This document shows positions 43,012-52,910 of a DNA stretch of 64,000 nt, piece by piece. Source of the DNA: Mycobacterium sp. 1245111.1 (GTDB taxonomy: Bacteria > Actinomycetota > Actinomycetes > Mycobacteriales > Mycobacteriaceae); contig NZ_LZLV01000020.1 of assembly GCF_001673405.1 (NCBI RefSeq), positions 89,993 to 153,992 on the forward strand, given 5' to 3'. Position numbers and translations under genes: made by a program. Position 1 is the stretch's first letter. Each line of letters starts with the position of its first letter. A model generated the notes under the pieces. It was given only the letters and a program-made list of their open reading frames with translations. It made no database searches and was not told the origin of the DNA.

Positions 43012-44205
43012 TCAGTGGGCGATCGTCTTCGCGTCGGTCAGGCGGCCGATGTCGGCCGGGCTCAACCCCAATGCCGCGGTGAGCACGTCGACGGTGTCGC
43101 CGCCCAACCTGGGTGCGGGCCCACCGGCGAAATGGCTGCCATCGAAAGCGGTGGGCAGCCCGGGCGCCAAGTAGTCGCCCAGCCCGTCCTGGTGCAGTCG
43201 GGAGAACAACGGATTCGCGGTCACCCGCTCGTCGGCGGCGGTCTCGGCAAAGGTGCGGTAGCGCTCGAACAGCACGCTGGTCGCCGACAGCGCCCGCGTG
43301 ATCTCGTCGGCCGTGTGGTCGGCGAACCACGTCGCAAACAGGCCAGTGAGCACACCGCGGTAGCGGTACCGCACTCCCTCGTCGGCGAAGTCCGCGCCAA
43401 GCGACTCGGCAAGCGCGGAAACCGCTGCACCGCAACCGGTTACCTCGACGAAATCCTGGAAGTGACGTCTGGTCAGCGTCACCACCATGAATGCGACGCC
43501 ATCGGAGGAGGTGAAGTCCTGACCGTACTGCCCGTAGATCGCATTGCCCAGACGCTCACGCTCGGTGCCGTTCACCTGGGGCTCGGTGAGCAGTCCGAGG
43601 TTGCCCGCTGTCGCCAGGGCGACATCTTCCAGCGGAACGCTGATCCGTGCACCGTCGCCGGTCTCGTCGCGGCGCCGCAGCGCGGCGACCACCGCGAGCG
43701 CCGCGTAGAGGCCGCAGCACACATCCCAGGCCGGCAGCACGTGGTTGATCGGTCCGGCGTGACCCACCGGGCCGGTCACCAGCGGATAGCCGATCCCCGC
43801 GTTGACCGTGTAATCGACGGCGGTGGAGCCGTCGTGGCGGCCGAGCACCTGAAGGTGGATCAGGTCGGGCCGCTTGGCAGCCAGCGTCTCGTACGCCAGC
43901 CAGGACAGCCCCGCCGCGTTGGTCACCACGACGCCGTCACCCTCGACGATCAACCGCTGCACCAGCTCCTGTCCCTCGGTGGAGCGGAAATCGACGGTGG
44001 CCGAACGCTTTCCCTTGTTGAGCCCGGTCCAGTAGATCGACGTACCGTCGGCGGCGAGAGGCCACCGCTGGGTGTCCGATGCGCCGCCGATCGGGTCGAC
44101 CCGGATCACCTCGGCGCCCAGCTGACTCAGCGTCATTCCGCACAGCGGCGCCGCGACGAAGCTGGATACCTCGATGACGGTGAGACCGGCCAACGGCGCG
44201 TTCAT
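43012..44205 (-). CDS. CaiB/BaiF family III CoA-transferase
   Basis: 397 residues from ATG 44205, overlapping the thiolase stop as ATGA. Family III features: GLTVIEVSSFVAAPLCGMTL, LGAEVIRVDPIGG, GLNKGKRSATVDFRS, and the aspartate in LPAWDVCCGLYAALA expected to form the aspartyl-CoA intermediate. It moves CoA between carboxylic acids without ATP, so this operon can activate a substrate independently of the AMP-forming ligases. A longer upstream frame lies inside the thiolase gene and is not used. Confidence 0.9.
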   Translation of the reverse strand: MNAPLAGLTVIEVSSFVAAPLCGMTLSQLGAEVIRVDPIGGASDTQRWPLAADGTSIYWTGLNKGKRSATVDFRSTEGQELVQRLIVEGDGVVVTNAAGLSWLAYETLAAKRPDLIHLQVLGRHDGSTAVDYTVNAGIGYPLVTGPVGHAGPINHVLPAWDVCCGLYAALAVVAALRRRDETGDGARISVPLEDVALATAGNLGLLTEPQVNGTERERLGNAIYGQYGQDFTSSDGVAFMVVTLTRRHFQDFVEVTGCGAAVSALAESLGADFADEGVRYRYRGVLTGLFATWFADHTADEITRALSATSVLFERYRTFAETAADERVTANPLFSRLHQDGLGDYLAPGLPTAFDGSHFAGGPAPRLGGDTVDVLTAALGLSPADIGRLTDAKTIAH

Positions 44206-45422
44206 TGCGAATCGACTCGCTCGAAAATCGCGGCGAGTCCTTGCCCACCGCCGATGCACATGGTCTCCAGGCCGTAACGCGCCTGGCGCCGGGTGAGTTC
44301 GCGCGCCAACGTCGCCAGCATCCGGCCACCGGTCGCGCCGACCGGGTGGCCCAGCGAGATTCCCGAGCCGTGTACGTTCGTGCGTTCCAGGTCGGCGGCG
44401 CCAAAGCCCCACTCCCGCATGACCGCAAGTGCCTGCGCGGCAAAGGCCTCGTTGAGTTCGATCAGGTCGATGTCGCTCAACTGCAAACCCGCTTTGGCCA
44501 GCGCGGCCTCCGTGGCCGGGACCGGGCCGATTCCCATGATGCTGGGTGCCACGCCCGCGCTGGCCCACGACACCAACCGGACCAACGGCGTGAGGCCGAG
44601 CTCCGCTGCCCGCTCCGGGGTAGTCACCAAACACATGGATGCGGCGTCGTTCTGGCCGCTGGCGTTGCCGGCGGTCACCGTCGCGTACGGATCATCCTTG
44701 AGCAGAACGGGTTTGAGCTTGCTGAGCGACTCGACCGTGGTATCGGCCCGCGGGTGCTCGTCGGTGTCGATCACCTCCTCGCCACGACGGGTGCGCACCG
44801 TGACCGGGATGATCTCGTCGGCCAGAATGCCGTTTTTCTGCGCGGCGACCGCACGCTGGTGCGACGTGACCGCGAGTTCGTCCTGCTCGTGACGCGAGAT
44901 GTTGTATCGGCGGCGCAGGTTTTCCGCGGTCTCCAGCATCCCTCCGGGCACCGGGTAGTGGCGTCCGCCCGCGGTGGTCCGACCGCGCGCCAACCCGTCG
45001 TGTATCTGCACTCCGCGGGCGCCACCCCAGCGCATGTCGGTGGAGTAGAACGCGACGTTGCTCATGCTCTCCGCGCCACCGGCGACCACGAGATCGTGGT
45101 CGCCGGACTGGATTTGCAGGCACGCCTGGATGACCGCCTGCAGACCTGATCCGCACCGGCGGTCGACCTGCATACCGGGCACGGTCACCGGCAGGCCCGA
45201 GTCGAGCCCGACGACACGCCCGATTGCCGGAGCTTCGCTGTTGGGATAACAGTGGCCGAGGATGACGTCCTGCACCGCCTCGGCCGGCACGCCGGTCCGG
45301 TCGAGGAGCCCGGTGAGCGCGGCGACGCCGAGTTCGACGGCGCTCTGCGACTTGAATACCCCGCCGTAGCGCCCGATCGGCGTGCGGACGGGTTCGCAGA
45401 TAACCGCTTCCCCTGCGCTCAC
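44202..45422 (-). CDS. Acetyl-CoA acetyltransferase (thiolase)
   Basis: 406 residues from GTG 45422, overlapping the SDR stop as GTGA. All thiolase residues are present: Cys in [30 protein letters not shown] and [22 protein letters not shown] is the CoA-contacting segment. It performs the last thiolytic step for the operon's substrate. It differs from the thiolase at 17122-18306 and is closer to biosynthetic/FadA5-like forms in the CIGGGQG ending. Confidence 0.92.
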   Translation of the reverse strand: MSAGEAVICEPVRTPIGRYGGVFKSQSAVELGVAALTGLLDRTGVPAEAVQDVILGHCYPNSEAPAIGRVVGLDSGLPVTVPGMQVDRRCGSGLQAVIQACLQIQSGDHDLVVAGGAESMSNVAFYSTDMRWGGARGVQIHDGLARGRTTAGGRHYPVPGGMLETAENLRRRYNISRHEQDELAVTSHQRAVAAQKNGILADEIIPVTVRTRRGEEVIDTDEHPRADTTVESLSKLKPVLLKDDPYATVTAGNASGQNDAASMCLVTTPERAAELGLTPLVRLVSWASAGVAPSIMGIGPVPATEAALAKAGLQLSDIDLIELNEAFAAQALAVMREWGFGAADLERTNVHGSGISLGHPVGATGGRMLATLARELTRRQARYGLETMCIGGGQGLAAIFERVDSQ

Positions 45423-46159
45423 AGGTGCCGACCGCCGGTCACCTCGAGAACGGTGCCGGTCATGTAAGACGACAGGTCGCTGGCGAGGAACAGCGCGACC
45501 TTGGCGACCTCGTCGGGCTCGCCCGCCCGACCCATCGGTATCTCGGCCAGCTTCTCGTCCCAAATCCGTTGCGGCATAGCCTCGGTCATCGCCGACCTGA
45601 TCAGCCCGGGCTGGATCGCGTTGACCCGAACGCCGAGGTGCGCGAGTTCCTTGGAGGCCGCCTTGGTCATCCCGACGATGCCGGCCTTGGCTGCCGAATA
45701 GTTGGTCTGGCCGATCATGCCGACCTTGCCGGAGATAGACGACATATTCACGATCGCACCGCTCTTGTTCTCCCGCATGACCGCCGCGGCCTTGCGCAGC
45801 CCGTTCCAGGTTCCCTTCAGATGCACGGCGATCACCTGGTCGAACTGGTCCTCGGTCATCTTGCGCATCGTCGCGTCGCGGGTGATGCCGGCGTTGTTGA
45901 TCATGATGTCCAGCGCACCGAATCCGTCCACCGCAGCACCGATCAGCGCGTCGACGTCGTCGCTGGACGTGACATCGCAGCGCACCGCCAGGGCAACGGC
46001 GTCTCCGCCGAGCTTGGCCGCCGCGGCCTGCGTCGCCTCGAGATTGACGTCGCCGAGCACCACCCGAGCGCCCTCGTCCACGAACCGCTGCGCGATGGCC
46101 AACCCCAGCCCCTGGGCTCCGCCAGTGATGACTGCGGTCTTACCGCTCAACAACGCCAC
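45419..46159 (-). CDS. SDR oxidoreductase, FabG/3-hydroxyacyl-CoA dehydrogenase-like
   Basis: 246 residues from GTG 46159 (AGGAAG 12 bases upstream); the longer frame crosses the promoter. TGGAQGLG cofactor loop, NNAG, NMSSISG with the catalytic serine, and YSAAK. The C-terminus [20 protein letters not shown] is typical of FabG-like reductases. As first gene of an operon with thiolase, transferase and acyl-CoA dehydrogenase, it is probably the 3-hydroxyacyl-CoA dehydrogenase step. Confidence 0.9.
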   Translation of the reverse strand: MALLSGKTAVITGGAQGLGLAIAQRFVDEGARVVLGDVNLEATQAAAAKLGGDAVALAVRCDVTSSDDVDALIGAAVDGFGALDIMINNAGITRDATMRKMTEDQFDQVIAVHLKGTWNGLRKAAAVMRENKSGAIVNMSSISGKVGMIGQTNYSAAKAGIVGMTKAASKELAHLGVRVNAIQPGLIRSAMTEAMPQRIWDEKLAEIPMGRAGEPDEVAKVALFLASDLSSYMTGTVLEVTGGRHL

Positions 46160-46207
46160 ACGATCACCGTCTTCCTGTCTGCGCCCCGAACGCGGGACAA
46201 TTCGAAC

Positions 46208-46226
46208 ATCATATTTCATATATGAT
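46208..46226. promoter_or_regulatory. ATCATAT-N5-ATATGAT operator candidate
   Basis: A perfect 7-bp inverted repeat with spacer TTCAT, 49 bases before the SDR start and 77 bases before the divergent acyl-CoA dehydrogenase. The pattern fits the dimeric GntR regulator at the end of the minus-strand operon. Confidence 0.6.
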
Positions 46227-46302
46227 CGCCCCGATACGGCGGTCAGCGGGGTCCCGAACCCAGTCGACCGCCATCGCACCCCCGGAGAAGGAGCGCTGAC
46301 TC

Positions 46303-47469
46303 ATGCCCGCTGCTGCCGTCGATGACGACGACTTTCAGCAGATCCTGGCGCAGACCCGCCAATTCGTCCGCACTTCCGTCGTGCCCCGCGAGCAGGAAAT
46401 TCTCGCGACCGATCGGGTGCCGGACGATCTACGCAACCAGGCCAAGGACATGGGCCTGTTCGGCTACGCCATTCCTCAAGAATGGGGTGGACTCGGGCTC
46501 GACATCACCCAAGACGTCGAACTCGCGATGGAACTCGGCTACACCTCGCTGGCGCTTCGGTCCATGTTCGGTACCAACAACGGCATCGCGGGCCAGGTAC
46601 TGGTCGGGTTCGGCACCGACGAGCAGAAGGCCACCTGGCTCGAAGCCCTGGCTTCGGGCAAGGTCGCCTCGTTCGCATTGACCGAACCAGGCGCGGGCTC
46701 CAACCCGGCGGGATTGCGCACCAAGGCAATTCGTGACAACGGGGACTGGGTGATCTCCGGGGAGAAACGGTTCATCACCAATGCTCCGGTCGCGGATCTC
46801 TTCGTGGTCTTCGCGCGGACCCGCCCGGCCGACGACGACGGGCCCGGCATCGCGGTCTTCCTGGTGCCGGCCGACGCAGCCGGAGTCGACGTCGGCCCCA
46901 AGGACGCCAAAATGGGGCAGGAGGGCGCCTGGACCGCCGATGTTCGCTTCGCCGACGTCCGCGTGCCGGACGGGGCATTGGTCGGCGGCAGCGAGGACAT
47001 CGGTTACCGGGCGGCGATGACCTCGCTGGCCCGCGGGCGGATTCACATCGCGGCGCTGGCGGTCGGGGCCGCCCAGCGGGCACTCGACGAATCCGTCGCC
47101 TACGCGGCCACCGCGACTCAGGGTGGCAACCCGATCGGCAGCTTCCAACTCGTCCAGGCGATGCTCGCCGACCAGCAGACCGGTGTGATGGCCGGCCGGG
47201 CGCTCGTTCGAGACGCCGCCCGGCTGTGGCTCAACGACGAGGACCGCCGGATCGCCCCGTCGGCGGCCAAGGTGTTCTGCACCGAAATGGCAGGCAAGGT
47301 CGCCGATCTCGCCGTGCAGATCCACGGCGGCAGCGGATACATGCGCGAAGTACCGGTGGAGCGCATCTACCGCGACGTGCGCTTGCTGCGACTCTACGAA
47401 GGCACCAGCGAAATCCAGCGGCTGATCATCGGCGGAAACCTCGTCAAGGCCGCGCGGCGCAAGCACTGA
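46303..47469 (+). CDS. Acyl-CoA dehydrogenase
   Basis: 388 residues from ATG 46303 (GGAGAAGGAG upstream). ASFALTEPGAGSNPAGL, VISGEKRFITNAPVADL, AQRALDESVAYAATATQGGN and the catalytic glutamate in LYEGTSEIQRLI. Complete standalone enzyme. Divergent from the SDR/thiolase operon, sharing its ATCATAT dyad, so it probably serves the same pathway. Followed after 41 bases by an SDR gene. Confidence 0.93.
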   Translation: MPAAAVDDDDFQQILAQTRQFVRTSVVPREQEILATDRVPDDLRNQAKDMGLFGYAIPQEWGGLGLDITQDVELAMELGYTSLALRSMFGTNNGIAGQVLVGFGTDEQKATWLEALASGKVASFALTEPGAGSNPAGLRTKAIRDNGDWVISGEKRFITNAPVADLFVVFARTRPADDDGPGIAVFLVPADAAGVDVGPKDAKMGQEGAWTADVRFADVRVPDGALVGGSEDIGYRAAMTSLARGRIHIAALAVGAAQRALDESVAYAATATQGGNPIGSFQLVQAMLADQQTGVMAGRALVRDAARLWLNDEDRRIAPSAAKVFCTEMAGKVADLAVQIHGGSGYMREVPVERIYRDVRLLRLYEGTSEIQRLIIGGNLVKAARRKH

Positions 47470-47510
47470 TATCGTTCCCGTTACAGTGGCCTTTACGATA
47501 AGGAGCGCAC

Positions 47511-48332
47511 ATGACGGGTCGCCTCACGGGCAAGGTGGCATTCATTACCGGCGCGGCGCGGGGACAGGGCCGCGCGCACGCCGTGCGGATGGCCCGCGAA
47601 GGCGCCGACATCATCGCCGTCGACGTCGCCGGGAAGCTCCCGTCATGCGTCCGTTACGACTCGGCGACACCGGAGGATCTGGCCGAAACCGTTCGGCTCG
47701 TCGAGGCCACCGGCCGTCAAATTATCGCTTCGGCCACCGATACTCGTGACTTTGACGGTCTGTGCGAGGCGGTGAACGACGGCGTGGCGACGCTCGGGCG
47801 GCTGGACATCATCGTCGCCAACGCCGGCATCACGGCCCCGCAGGCGTGGAACGAGATCACGCCCGAATCGTTCCGAGACGTCATGGAGGTCAATGTGACC
47901 GGAACATGGAACACCGTGATGGCCGGCGCACAGAAGATCATCGACGGCGGACGCGGCGGATCGGTCATCTTGATCAGCTCCGCAGCCGGCATGAAGTTCC
48001 AGCCGTTCATGGTCCACTACACCGCCAGCAAGCACGCGGTGACCGGGATGGCTCGCGCATTCGCCGCTGAACTGGGCATCCACTCGATCCGGGTCAACAG
48101 CGTGCATCCCGGTCCGGTCAACACAGCAATGGGCGGCGGCGACATGGCGGGCGCCTTAGCGAACTTCACCGAATCCAGTCCACACCTGGCGAACACGCTC
48201 ACGCCGTTTCTGCCCAATTGGGTTGCCGAACCGGAGGATATCGCCGACGCGGTGTGCTGGTTGGCCAGCGACGAGTCGCGTTATGTCACCGCGGCGGCGG
48301 TGCCTGTCGATCAGGGTTCGACGCAGTACTGA
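47511..48332 (+). CDS. Mycofactocin-type SDR oxidoreductase
   Basis: 273 residues from ATG 47511 (AAGGAG 7 bases upstream). The N-terminus GKVAFITGAARGQGRAHAVR followed by ADIIAVDVAG is the pattern of the mycofactocin-coupled SDR subfamily, in which NAD stays bound and electrons go to mycofactocin. NANAGI, ILISSAAG and YTASKH complete the active site. It oxidises an alcohol of unknown identity. No mycofactocin biosynthesis genes are in this window. The 3' end overlaps the convergent phosphotransferase gene by 22 bases. Confidence 0.88.
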   Translation: MTGRLTGKVAFITGAARGQGRAHAVRMAREGADIIAVDVAGKLPSCVRYDSATPEDLAETVRLVEATGRQIIASATDTRDFDGLCEAVNDGVATLGRLDIIVANAGITAPQAWNEITPESFRDVMEVNVTGTWNTVMAGAQKIIDGGRGGSVILISSAAGMKFQPFMVHYTASKHAVTGMARAFAAELGIHSIRVNSVHPGPVNTAMGGGDMAGALANFTESSPHLANTLTPFLPNWVAEPEDIADAVCWLASDESRYVTAAAVPVDQGSTQY

Positions 48333-49390
48333 TCGGCGATCAGTTCCAGTGTGCCCAGGTCGCGGATCGCCTGGCAGCCACGGGCCAACATGGTGAGCAC
48401 CATGTCGTCACCACGGTCGGTGGCAGCGGCGAACGCGAAGCCCAACGCCGAGATCAGTAATGCCTGCGGCACACCGAGTCGGTAGTCGCGCCAACAGGTT
48501 TCGCGGTCATACCCGCCGACGCCGTAACCGACGAGGGCCCGGTGATACTCGTCGACAAGCTCGTGCTCGATCGACGCGCGCAACTCGGGCTTGAGGCTGG
48601 TCGCGGTGAAGTACGCCAGATCGCGGGAGGGCAGACCGACCCCGAGCGTCTGCCAATCCACCACCGTCACGCCGCCACCGTCGGGAAAGAACAACAGGTT
48701 GTCGAGGCGGTAGTCGCCGTGCAGCAGCGCGAATCGGTCCGGTTCGGCAAGCAGCCACGGTGACACCAAATCCATTGTCGCGGTGAAGGTCTCCCGGTCG
48801 GCGGCGCTCATCCGGTCACCGAGCTTGTCGAGCGTGATCTCGGCGCTCATCCGGGCGACCTCGCCAAGACCGCCCGCCGCCGCTGCGTCGGGCCGAGCGA
48901 ACGCGATCCCCGGAAAGTCCAGCCAGACCGGATCGCACCAACTGGGCCCATGCAGGCCGGCCAGTGCGGCGACGGCCAACCGCGCCTCGCGCTCACCGCA
49001 GCCCGCGATCTGGTCGCCCTGAGCGGCGGGCGCCTGATCCGCGAGGAGCAGCGCGTAATCCATCGCATCGTCGCTGATATCGCAGTAGAAGCACTGCGGT
49101 GTCGGCACCTTCACGTGATCGACGACCCCGGTGTAGAAGCCGCATTCGCTGCGGTATCCGATCGTCACCCGGTCCCGCACGGTGTCGTCCTGCGCGGGCA
49201 GTTTGATCACGAAGGTGTCGGGCAGAGCAGTCGGGCGGGCATAGGTCACCGACACCCGATACGTCGCTCCGGTCTGGCCGGTCCCGATGGCGGTGACGTC
49301 CACTGCCGACAACTCCACCGGCTTGTCGCCGCCCAACACGGCTGAGAGCCACTCGGGGGTGACGTCGTCGGGGTATCGCGGAATCGGCAT
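48311..49390 (-). CDS. Phosphotransferase (aminoglycoside/ecdysteroid-kinase-like)
   Basis: 359 residues from ATG 49390; ATG 49408 is a possible earlier start. A protein-kinase-like fold: GTGQTGATYRVSVTY loop, lysine in TFVIKLPAQ, Brenner motif LLHGDYRLDNLLFF and metal-binding VVDWQTLGVG. Members phosphorylate hydroxyl groups of small molecules, in actinobacteria often acyl or sterol-like compounds. A short TTACTGTAA palindrome lies at 49395-49403 just upstream. It is a single gene. Confidence 0.87.
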   Translation of the reverse strand: MPIPRYPDDVTPEWLSAVLGGDKPVELSAVDVTAIGTGQTGATYRVSVTYARPTALPDTFVIKLPAQDDTVRDRVTIGYRSECGFYTGVVDHVKVPTPQCFYCDISDDAMDYALLLADQAPAAQGDQIAGCGEREARLAVAALAGLHGPSWCDPVWLDFPGIAFARPDAAAAGGLGEVARMSAEITLDKLGDRMSAADRETFTATMDLVSPWLLAEPDRFALLHGDYRLDNLLFFPDGGGVTVVDWQTLGVGLPSRDLAYFTATSLKPELRASIEHELVDEYHRALVGYGVGGYDRETCWRDYRLGVPQALLISALGFAFAAATDRGDDMVLTMLARGCQAIRDLGTLELIADQYCVEP

Positions 49391-49522
49391 GGGGTTACTG
49401 TAAGGCATTCGGCAAGCACCGCCGTCGGGTTGCTCCAGCCCCACAAATATCCGAATACTCCCCGTCGCGCGTTTGGGCCGTCCTAAACTCGCTGCACTTA
49501 TCTCGCTGCAGGGGTGATCACG

Positions 49523-50635
49523 ATGAAGATGAATGCCGCGGTTCTGTGGGAGTTCAACGCGAAATGGAGCGTCGAGGAGGTAGACCTCGACGGCCCGCAG
49601 GACGGCGAGGTTCTGGTGTCGTTCGAGGCCGCCGGGCTCTGTCACTCCGATCATCATGTCCGCAGCGGCGACCTTCCCGTTCCGCTGCCCATCGTCGGCG
49701 GCCACGAGGGGGCCGGCGTCGTGCAAGAAGTAGGCCCCGGGGTGCGGGACGTGAAGGTCGGCGACCATGTGGTGGCGTCCTTCCTTCCGGCATGCGGACG
49801 GTGCCGTTGGTGTGCCAGCGGGCATCAGAACCTGTGCGACCAGGGCGCGATGCTGCTGAGCGGCGCCCAGCTCGACGGGACGTTTCGGCGCCGCTCCCGG
49901 GACCGCGATGTCGGCGCCGCATGCTTTTTGGGCACGTTCGCCCAATACGGCACGGTGCCGGACAGCTCGATCGTCAAGATCGACGATGACGTTCCACTCT
50001 CGCGTGCCTGCCTGCTTGGCTGCGGGGTCACTACCGGCTGGGGGTCAGCGGTCAACACTGCCAAGGTGAGTCCCGGCGACACCGTCGTGGTGATCGGCTG
50101 CGGCGGTATCGGCAGCGGCGCCATCCAGGGCGCACGACTGTCCGGCGCGGAGAAGATCGTGGTGGTCGACATCGCGGAAGACAAGCGAGACAAGGCTTTC
50201 CAGTTCGGGGCAACACATTTCGCCACGTCGATGGCCGAAGCCACCGCTCTGGTCGGAGACTTGACGCGCGGTGTGATGGCCGATTCGGCGTTGCTGACGG
50301 TTGGGCTTGCCGAGGGCCCCATGGTCGGCGAGGCGTTGGACATCGTCCGCAAGGGCGGGGCAGTCGTGCTGACGGCGCTGGCATCGATCACCGACGTGAC
50401 ACCGACCCTGCCGATGGCGATGTTCACGCTGTTTCAAAAGCGGCTGCTGGGCAGCCTTTACGGCGAGGCCAACCCGCGCGCCGATATTCATCGCCTGCTG
50501 AGCCTGTACCGCGACGGCAAGCTCTTGCTCGACGAGACGGTGACCGCCGAGTACAAACTCGACGACATCAACGAGGGCTACGACGACATGCTGGCGGGCC
50601 GCAATATCCGCGGCGTCATAGTCCACGACCATTGA
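49523..50635 (+). CDS. Zinc-dependent, probably NDMA/mycofactocin-type alcohol dehydrogenase
   Basis: 370 residues from ATG 49523; GTG 49514 is an alternative. Catalytic zinc ligands in GLCHSDHH and GGHEGAG, structural zinc cysteines in CGRCRWCASGHQNLC, and nucleotide fold VVVIGCGGIGSGAIQGARL. The pattern is that of actinobacterial NDMA-dependent dehydrogenases, which keep NAD bound and pass electrons to mycofactocin. The segment FRRRSRDRDVGAACF is more basic than usual. Convergent with the gene at 50659. Confidence 0.88.
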   Translation: MKMNAAVLWEFNAKWSVEEVDLDGPQDGEVLVSFEAAGLCHSDHHVRSGDLPVPLPIVGGHEGAGVVQEVGPGVRDVKVGDHVVASFLPACGRCRWCASGHQNLCDQGAMLLSGAQLDGTFRRRSRDRDVGAACFLGTFAQYGTVPDSSIVKIDDDVPLSRACLLGCGVTTGWGSAVNTAKVSPGDTVVVIGCGGIGSGAIQGARLSGAEKIVVVDIAEDKRDKAFQFGATHFATSMAEATALVGDLTRGVMADSALLTVGLAEGPMVGEALDIVRKGGAVVLTALASITDVTPTLPMAMFTLFQKRLLGSLYGEANPRADIHRLLSLYRDGKLLLDETVTAEYKLDDINEGYDDMLAGRNIRGVIVHDH

Positions 50636-50658
50636 CAGGGGCGACGGCACGGCTGGAT

Positions 50659-51303
50659 TCAACACAATCGACGACGCAGGAGCCCCATCCCGGGCCCGTC
50701 GAGGGCATCGAGTGACGCGGAGCGCCCGCAGACGCTCATCAACAGCGCGGCCACCGGCCCGTTGACCTCCAGCCCCTGACGCCACGACCGCGGTACATCG
50801 TTGGCGGACAACCGAATTCCGCGCAGCCCACCCAGCGGCACGAAGCCGATCGGCCAGCCGGCGGTGAGAAAATCCATCGCCGTCGCCGCACGCTGCACAT
50901 CGGGCTCGAACGGCAGACCGAGCGGAATCCGGACGTCACCGGTGTGCACCAGGATGTCGGCCAGCGGACCCCGCGGGCCGAACACCGGTGAGGTAATCGG
51001 ACGATCCGCGTGTTCATGCAGCGCGGCGACGATCTCGGCGATCGGCGCCTGCGCCCGCCGCCGCGCCAGTACGTCGATCCCTCGACTCAGGCCCCCGCAC
51101 CGAACCCCCATCCGCAGAAAGCCCGCGGTCCCGTCGAGCACGGTGCTCACCACATGAGCGGCGACGGTCTTGACGTCCCAACCCTGGCATAGGCTCGGTG
51201 TCGCCAACTGCGCCTCGTCGAGGCCGTCGATCAGGCTCGCAAACTGACGCCGCTGATCCGCCACCGCCGCAAACACGAACTGATCCGTAGAACCGGCCAC
51301 CAC
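50659..51303 (-). CDS. Mycothiol-dependent maleylpyruvate isomerase/DinB-like protein
   Basis: 214 residues from GTG 51303, whose last base overlaps the cyclase stop. A four-helix DinB-like bundle: QFASLIDGLDEAQLATPSLC, GWDVKTVAAHVVSTVLDGTA (metal-binding histidine) and ILVHTGDVRIPLG (second histidine). Mycobacterial members use mycothiol for isomerisation or conjugation. The last ~50 residues are a small C-terminal domain. Substrate unknown. Co-transcribed with adenylate cyclase by position only. Confidence 0.8.
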   Translation of the reverse strand: MVAGSTDQFVFAAVADQRRQFASLIDGLDEAQLATPSLCQGWDVKTVAAHVVSTVLDGTAGFLRMGVRCGGLSRGIDVLARRRAQAPIAEIVAALHEHADRPITSPVFGPRGPLADILVHTGDVRIPLGLPFEPDVQRAATAMDFLTAGWPIGFVPLGGLRGIRLSANDVPRSWRQGLEVNGPVAALLMSVCGRSASLDALDGPGMGLLRRRLC

Positions 51304-52811
51304 TAATCCCCGTCCGCCGGCGTCCAGATCTGTGTCGATTCCGTGCGGCCTCGCAGCACGGTTTCGCTGTCCGATACCCAATGCCGGCGCTCGGCCGCGT
51401 CAGCGCGCTCTATCGCGGCGGAAGAGCACACGATTCGATGGTTCAGCGTCTTGGCCAAGTCGGCCAGTCGCGCCGCCTCGTTCACGGGATCGCCGACAAC
51501 GGTGTATTCATAACGGTTTTCGGCGCCGATGTTGCCGGCGAACACCGGCCCCGCCGAGACGCCGATGCCGAAGTCGACGTGCGGCAGTCGGTGCAGTTGG
51601 TCGCGGATCCGTCGGGCGGTGGCCAATGCGGCACACGCCGAATCGTCCAGCGCCAGCGGCGCACCGAAGACGGCCAATGCGGCGTCACCCTGGAATTTGT
51701 TGATCAGGCCGCGGTGGTCGTCGACCGCGCCGACCACGATGCGGAAGAAGTCGTTGAGGACTTGGGCGACCTCTTGCGGCGGCCTGCTCGCCGCCAACGT
51801 CGTCGAGCCGACCAGGTCGATGAAGAGGATGGCCGCTTCACGGACGTCACCGGAAAGCGAGGTGCCCTCCTCGATCGCGCGACGGGCCACGTCGGCCCCG
51901 ACATGGCGGCCGAAGAGGTCGCGCAACCGGTCGCGTTCGCCGATCCCAGCGACCATGCGATTGAATCCGACTTGCAGACGGCCGATTTCAGACTTCTCGT
52001 ACACGCCGACGAAGGTGTCGATGCTGCCTCGCTCGACTTGTGCCATCGCGTCGACGACCTCGCGCACGGGATCCGATATCGACCGGGAGGTCATGATCAT
52101 CACCGGCAGACCGATCAGGATGGCGACCAGCGTCACGACCAGGATGGGCATCTCGACCGACCCGGTCTTCTGAATGATCCAGCCGTTGGAGCGGGTCAGC
52201 ACCAGGCCGGCGATCGCCAGGCAGGGCAGGCCACTTCCCAACATCCACATGCCGACCAACCGGGTGAGCACGCTGGGCGCAACCACCAGACCCTCGCTCC
52301 CCTGGGTGGCGGCCACCATGATCGGCCGGAGGGATCGCTGGGTGAGCAGTAGGCTGAGGCTGGCTGACGCGCTCCCACCAAATACGACCGCCAACAGAGT
52401 GGGCAGCCAGAGTGCGCCAATGCCAACATGATTCACTGCGAGGTAGCTCAGACCGCTGACGGCCCACACGATTGCCAGCAGGATCGACTGCCGTGTCAGC
52501 AGGCGGGTGGCCGACCGCCGCTGATCGGCATTCGGTTGTCGCCCCGCGACGAACCAACGCAGCACCGGAACGAGATTCGCGACACCGCCGGCCGCCACGG
52601 CCGCGGTCCCCAGCGCGACGATGATCGCCGCGGTGATCAGGCTGATCGGCGCGAAGTACGCCTGCGCCTTGCCCGCGTACTGACCGTGCAGCGGGATGAC
52701 GATGGCCGCGGCGTCGCCGCATCCGATCAGGTGACCGCACGCGAGGCCGGCCGCATAGCGAATCGCCATCCTGCGGCCGGTCGCGCGTTGCGCTTGTCCG
52801 GCATCGGTCAC
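51303..52811 (-). CDS. Membrane class III adenylate cyclase with HAMP domain
   Basis: 502 residues from GTG 52811. About six transmembrane helices fill residues 20-260 (for example FAPISLITAAIIVALGTAAV, VEMPILVVTLVAILIGLPVM), followed by HAMP (SISDPVREVVDAMAQVERGS) and a C-terminal cyclase domain. Metal-binding aspartates are in FIDLVGSTT and FQGDAALAVFG, substrate lysine in NKFQGD, and the NRYEYTVVGDPVNEAARL segment holds the transition-state Asn/Arg region. This is the Rv1318c/Rv3645-type family, which makes cAMP in response to membrane or lipid signals. Confidence 0.9.
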   Translation of the reverse strand: MTDAGQAQRATGRRMAIRYAAGLACGHLIGCGDAAAIVIPLHGQYAGKAQAYFAPISLITAAIIVALGTAAVAAGGVANLVPVLRWFVAGRQPNADQRRSATRLLTRQSILLAIVWAVSGLSYLAVNHVGIGALWLPTLLAVVFGGSASASLSLLLTQRSLRPIMVAATQGSEGLVVAPSVLTRLVGMWMLGSGLPCLAIAGLVLTRSNGWIIQKTGSVEMPILVVTLVAILIGLPVMIMTSRSISDPVREVVDAMAQVERGSIDTFVGVYEKSEIGRLQVGFNRMVAGIGERDRLRDLFGRHVGADVARRAIEEGTSLSGDVREAAILFIDLVGSTTLAASRPPQEVAQVLNDFFRIVVGAVDDHRGLINKFQGDAALAVFGAPLALDDSACAALATARRIRDQLHRLPHVDFGIGVSAGPVFAGNIGAENRYEYTVVGDPVNEAARLADLAKTLNHRIVCSSAAIERADAAERRHWVSDSETVLRGRTESTQIWTPADGD

Positions 52812-52910
52812 GGGACAAAGGTAGCCCGCTGACGATGCGTCCCGGAACGGCGCGAGGAGGAGGCGGGCGGTTCGCCTAGCCCGGGAACAGGCCGGGCTAG
52901 GCAAACTCGG

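Noticed and set aside
41938..44277. A 779-codon plus-strand open frame
   Set aside because: Antisense to the acyl-CoA dehydrogenase and CaiB-type genes, whose motifs are clear; composition is typical of a shadow frame.
43012..44634. Longer start for the CaiB-type transferase, or a fusion with the thiolase
   Set aside because: The added 143 residues read the thiolase gene in another frame; the family start aligns at ATG 44205.
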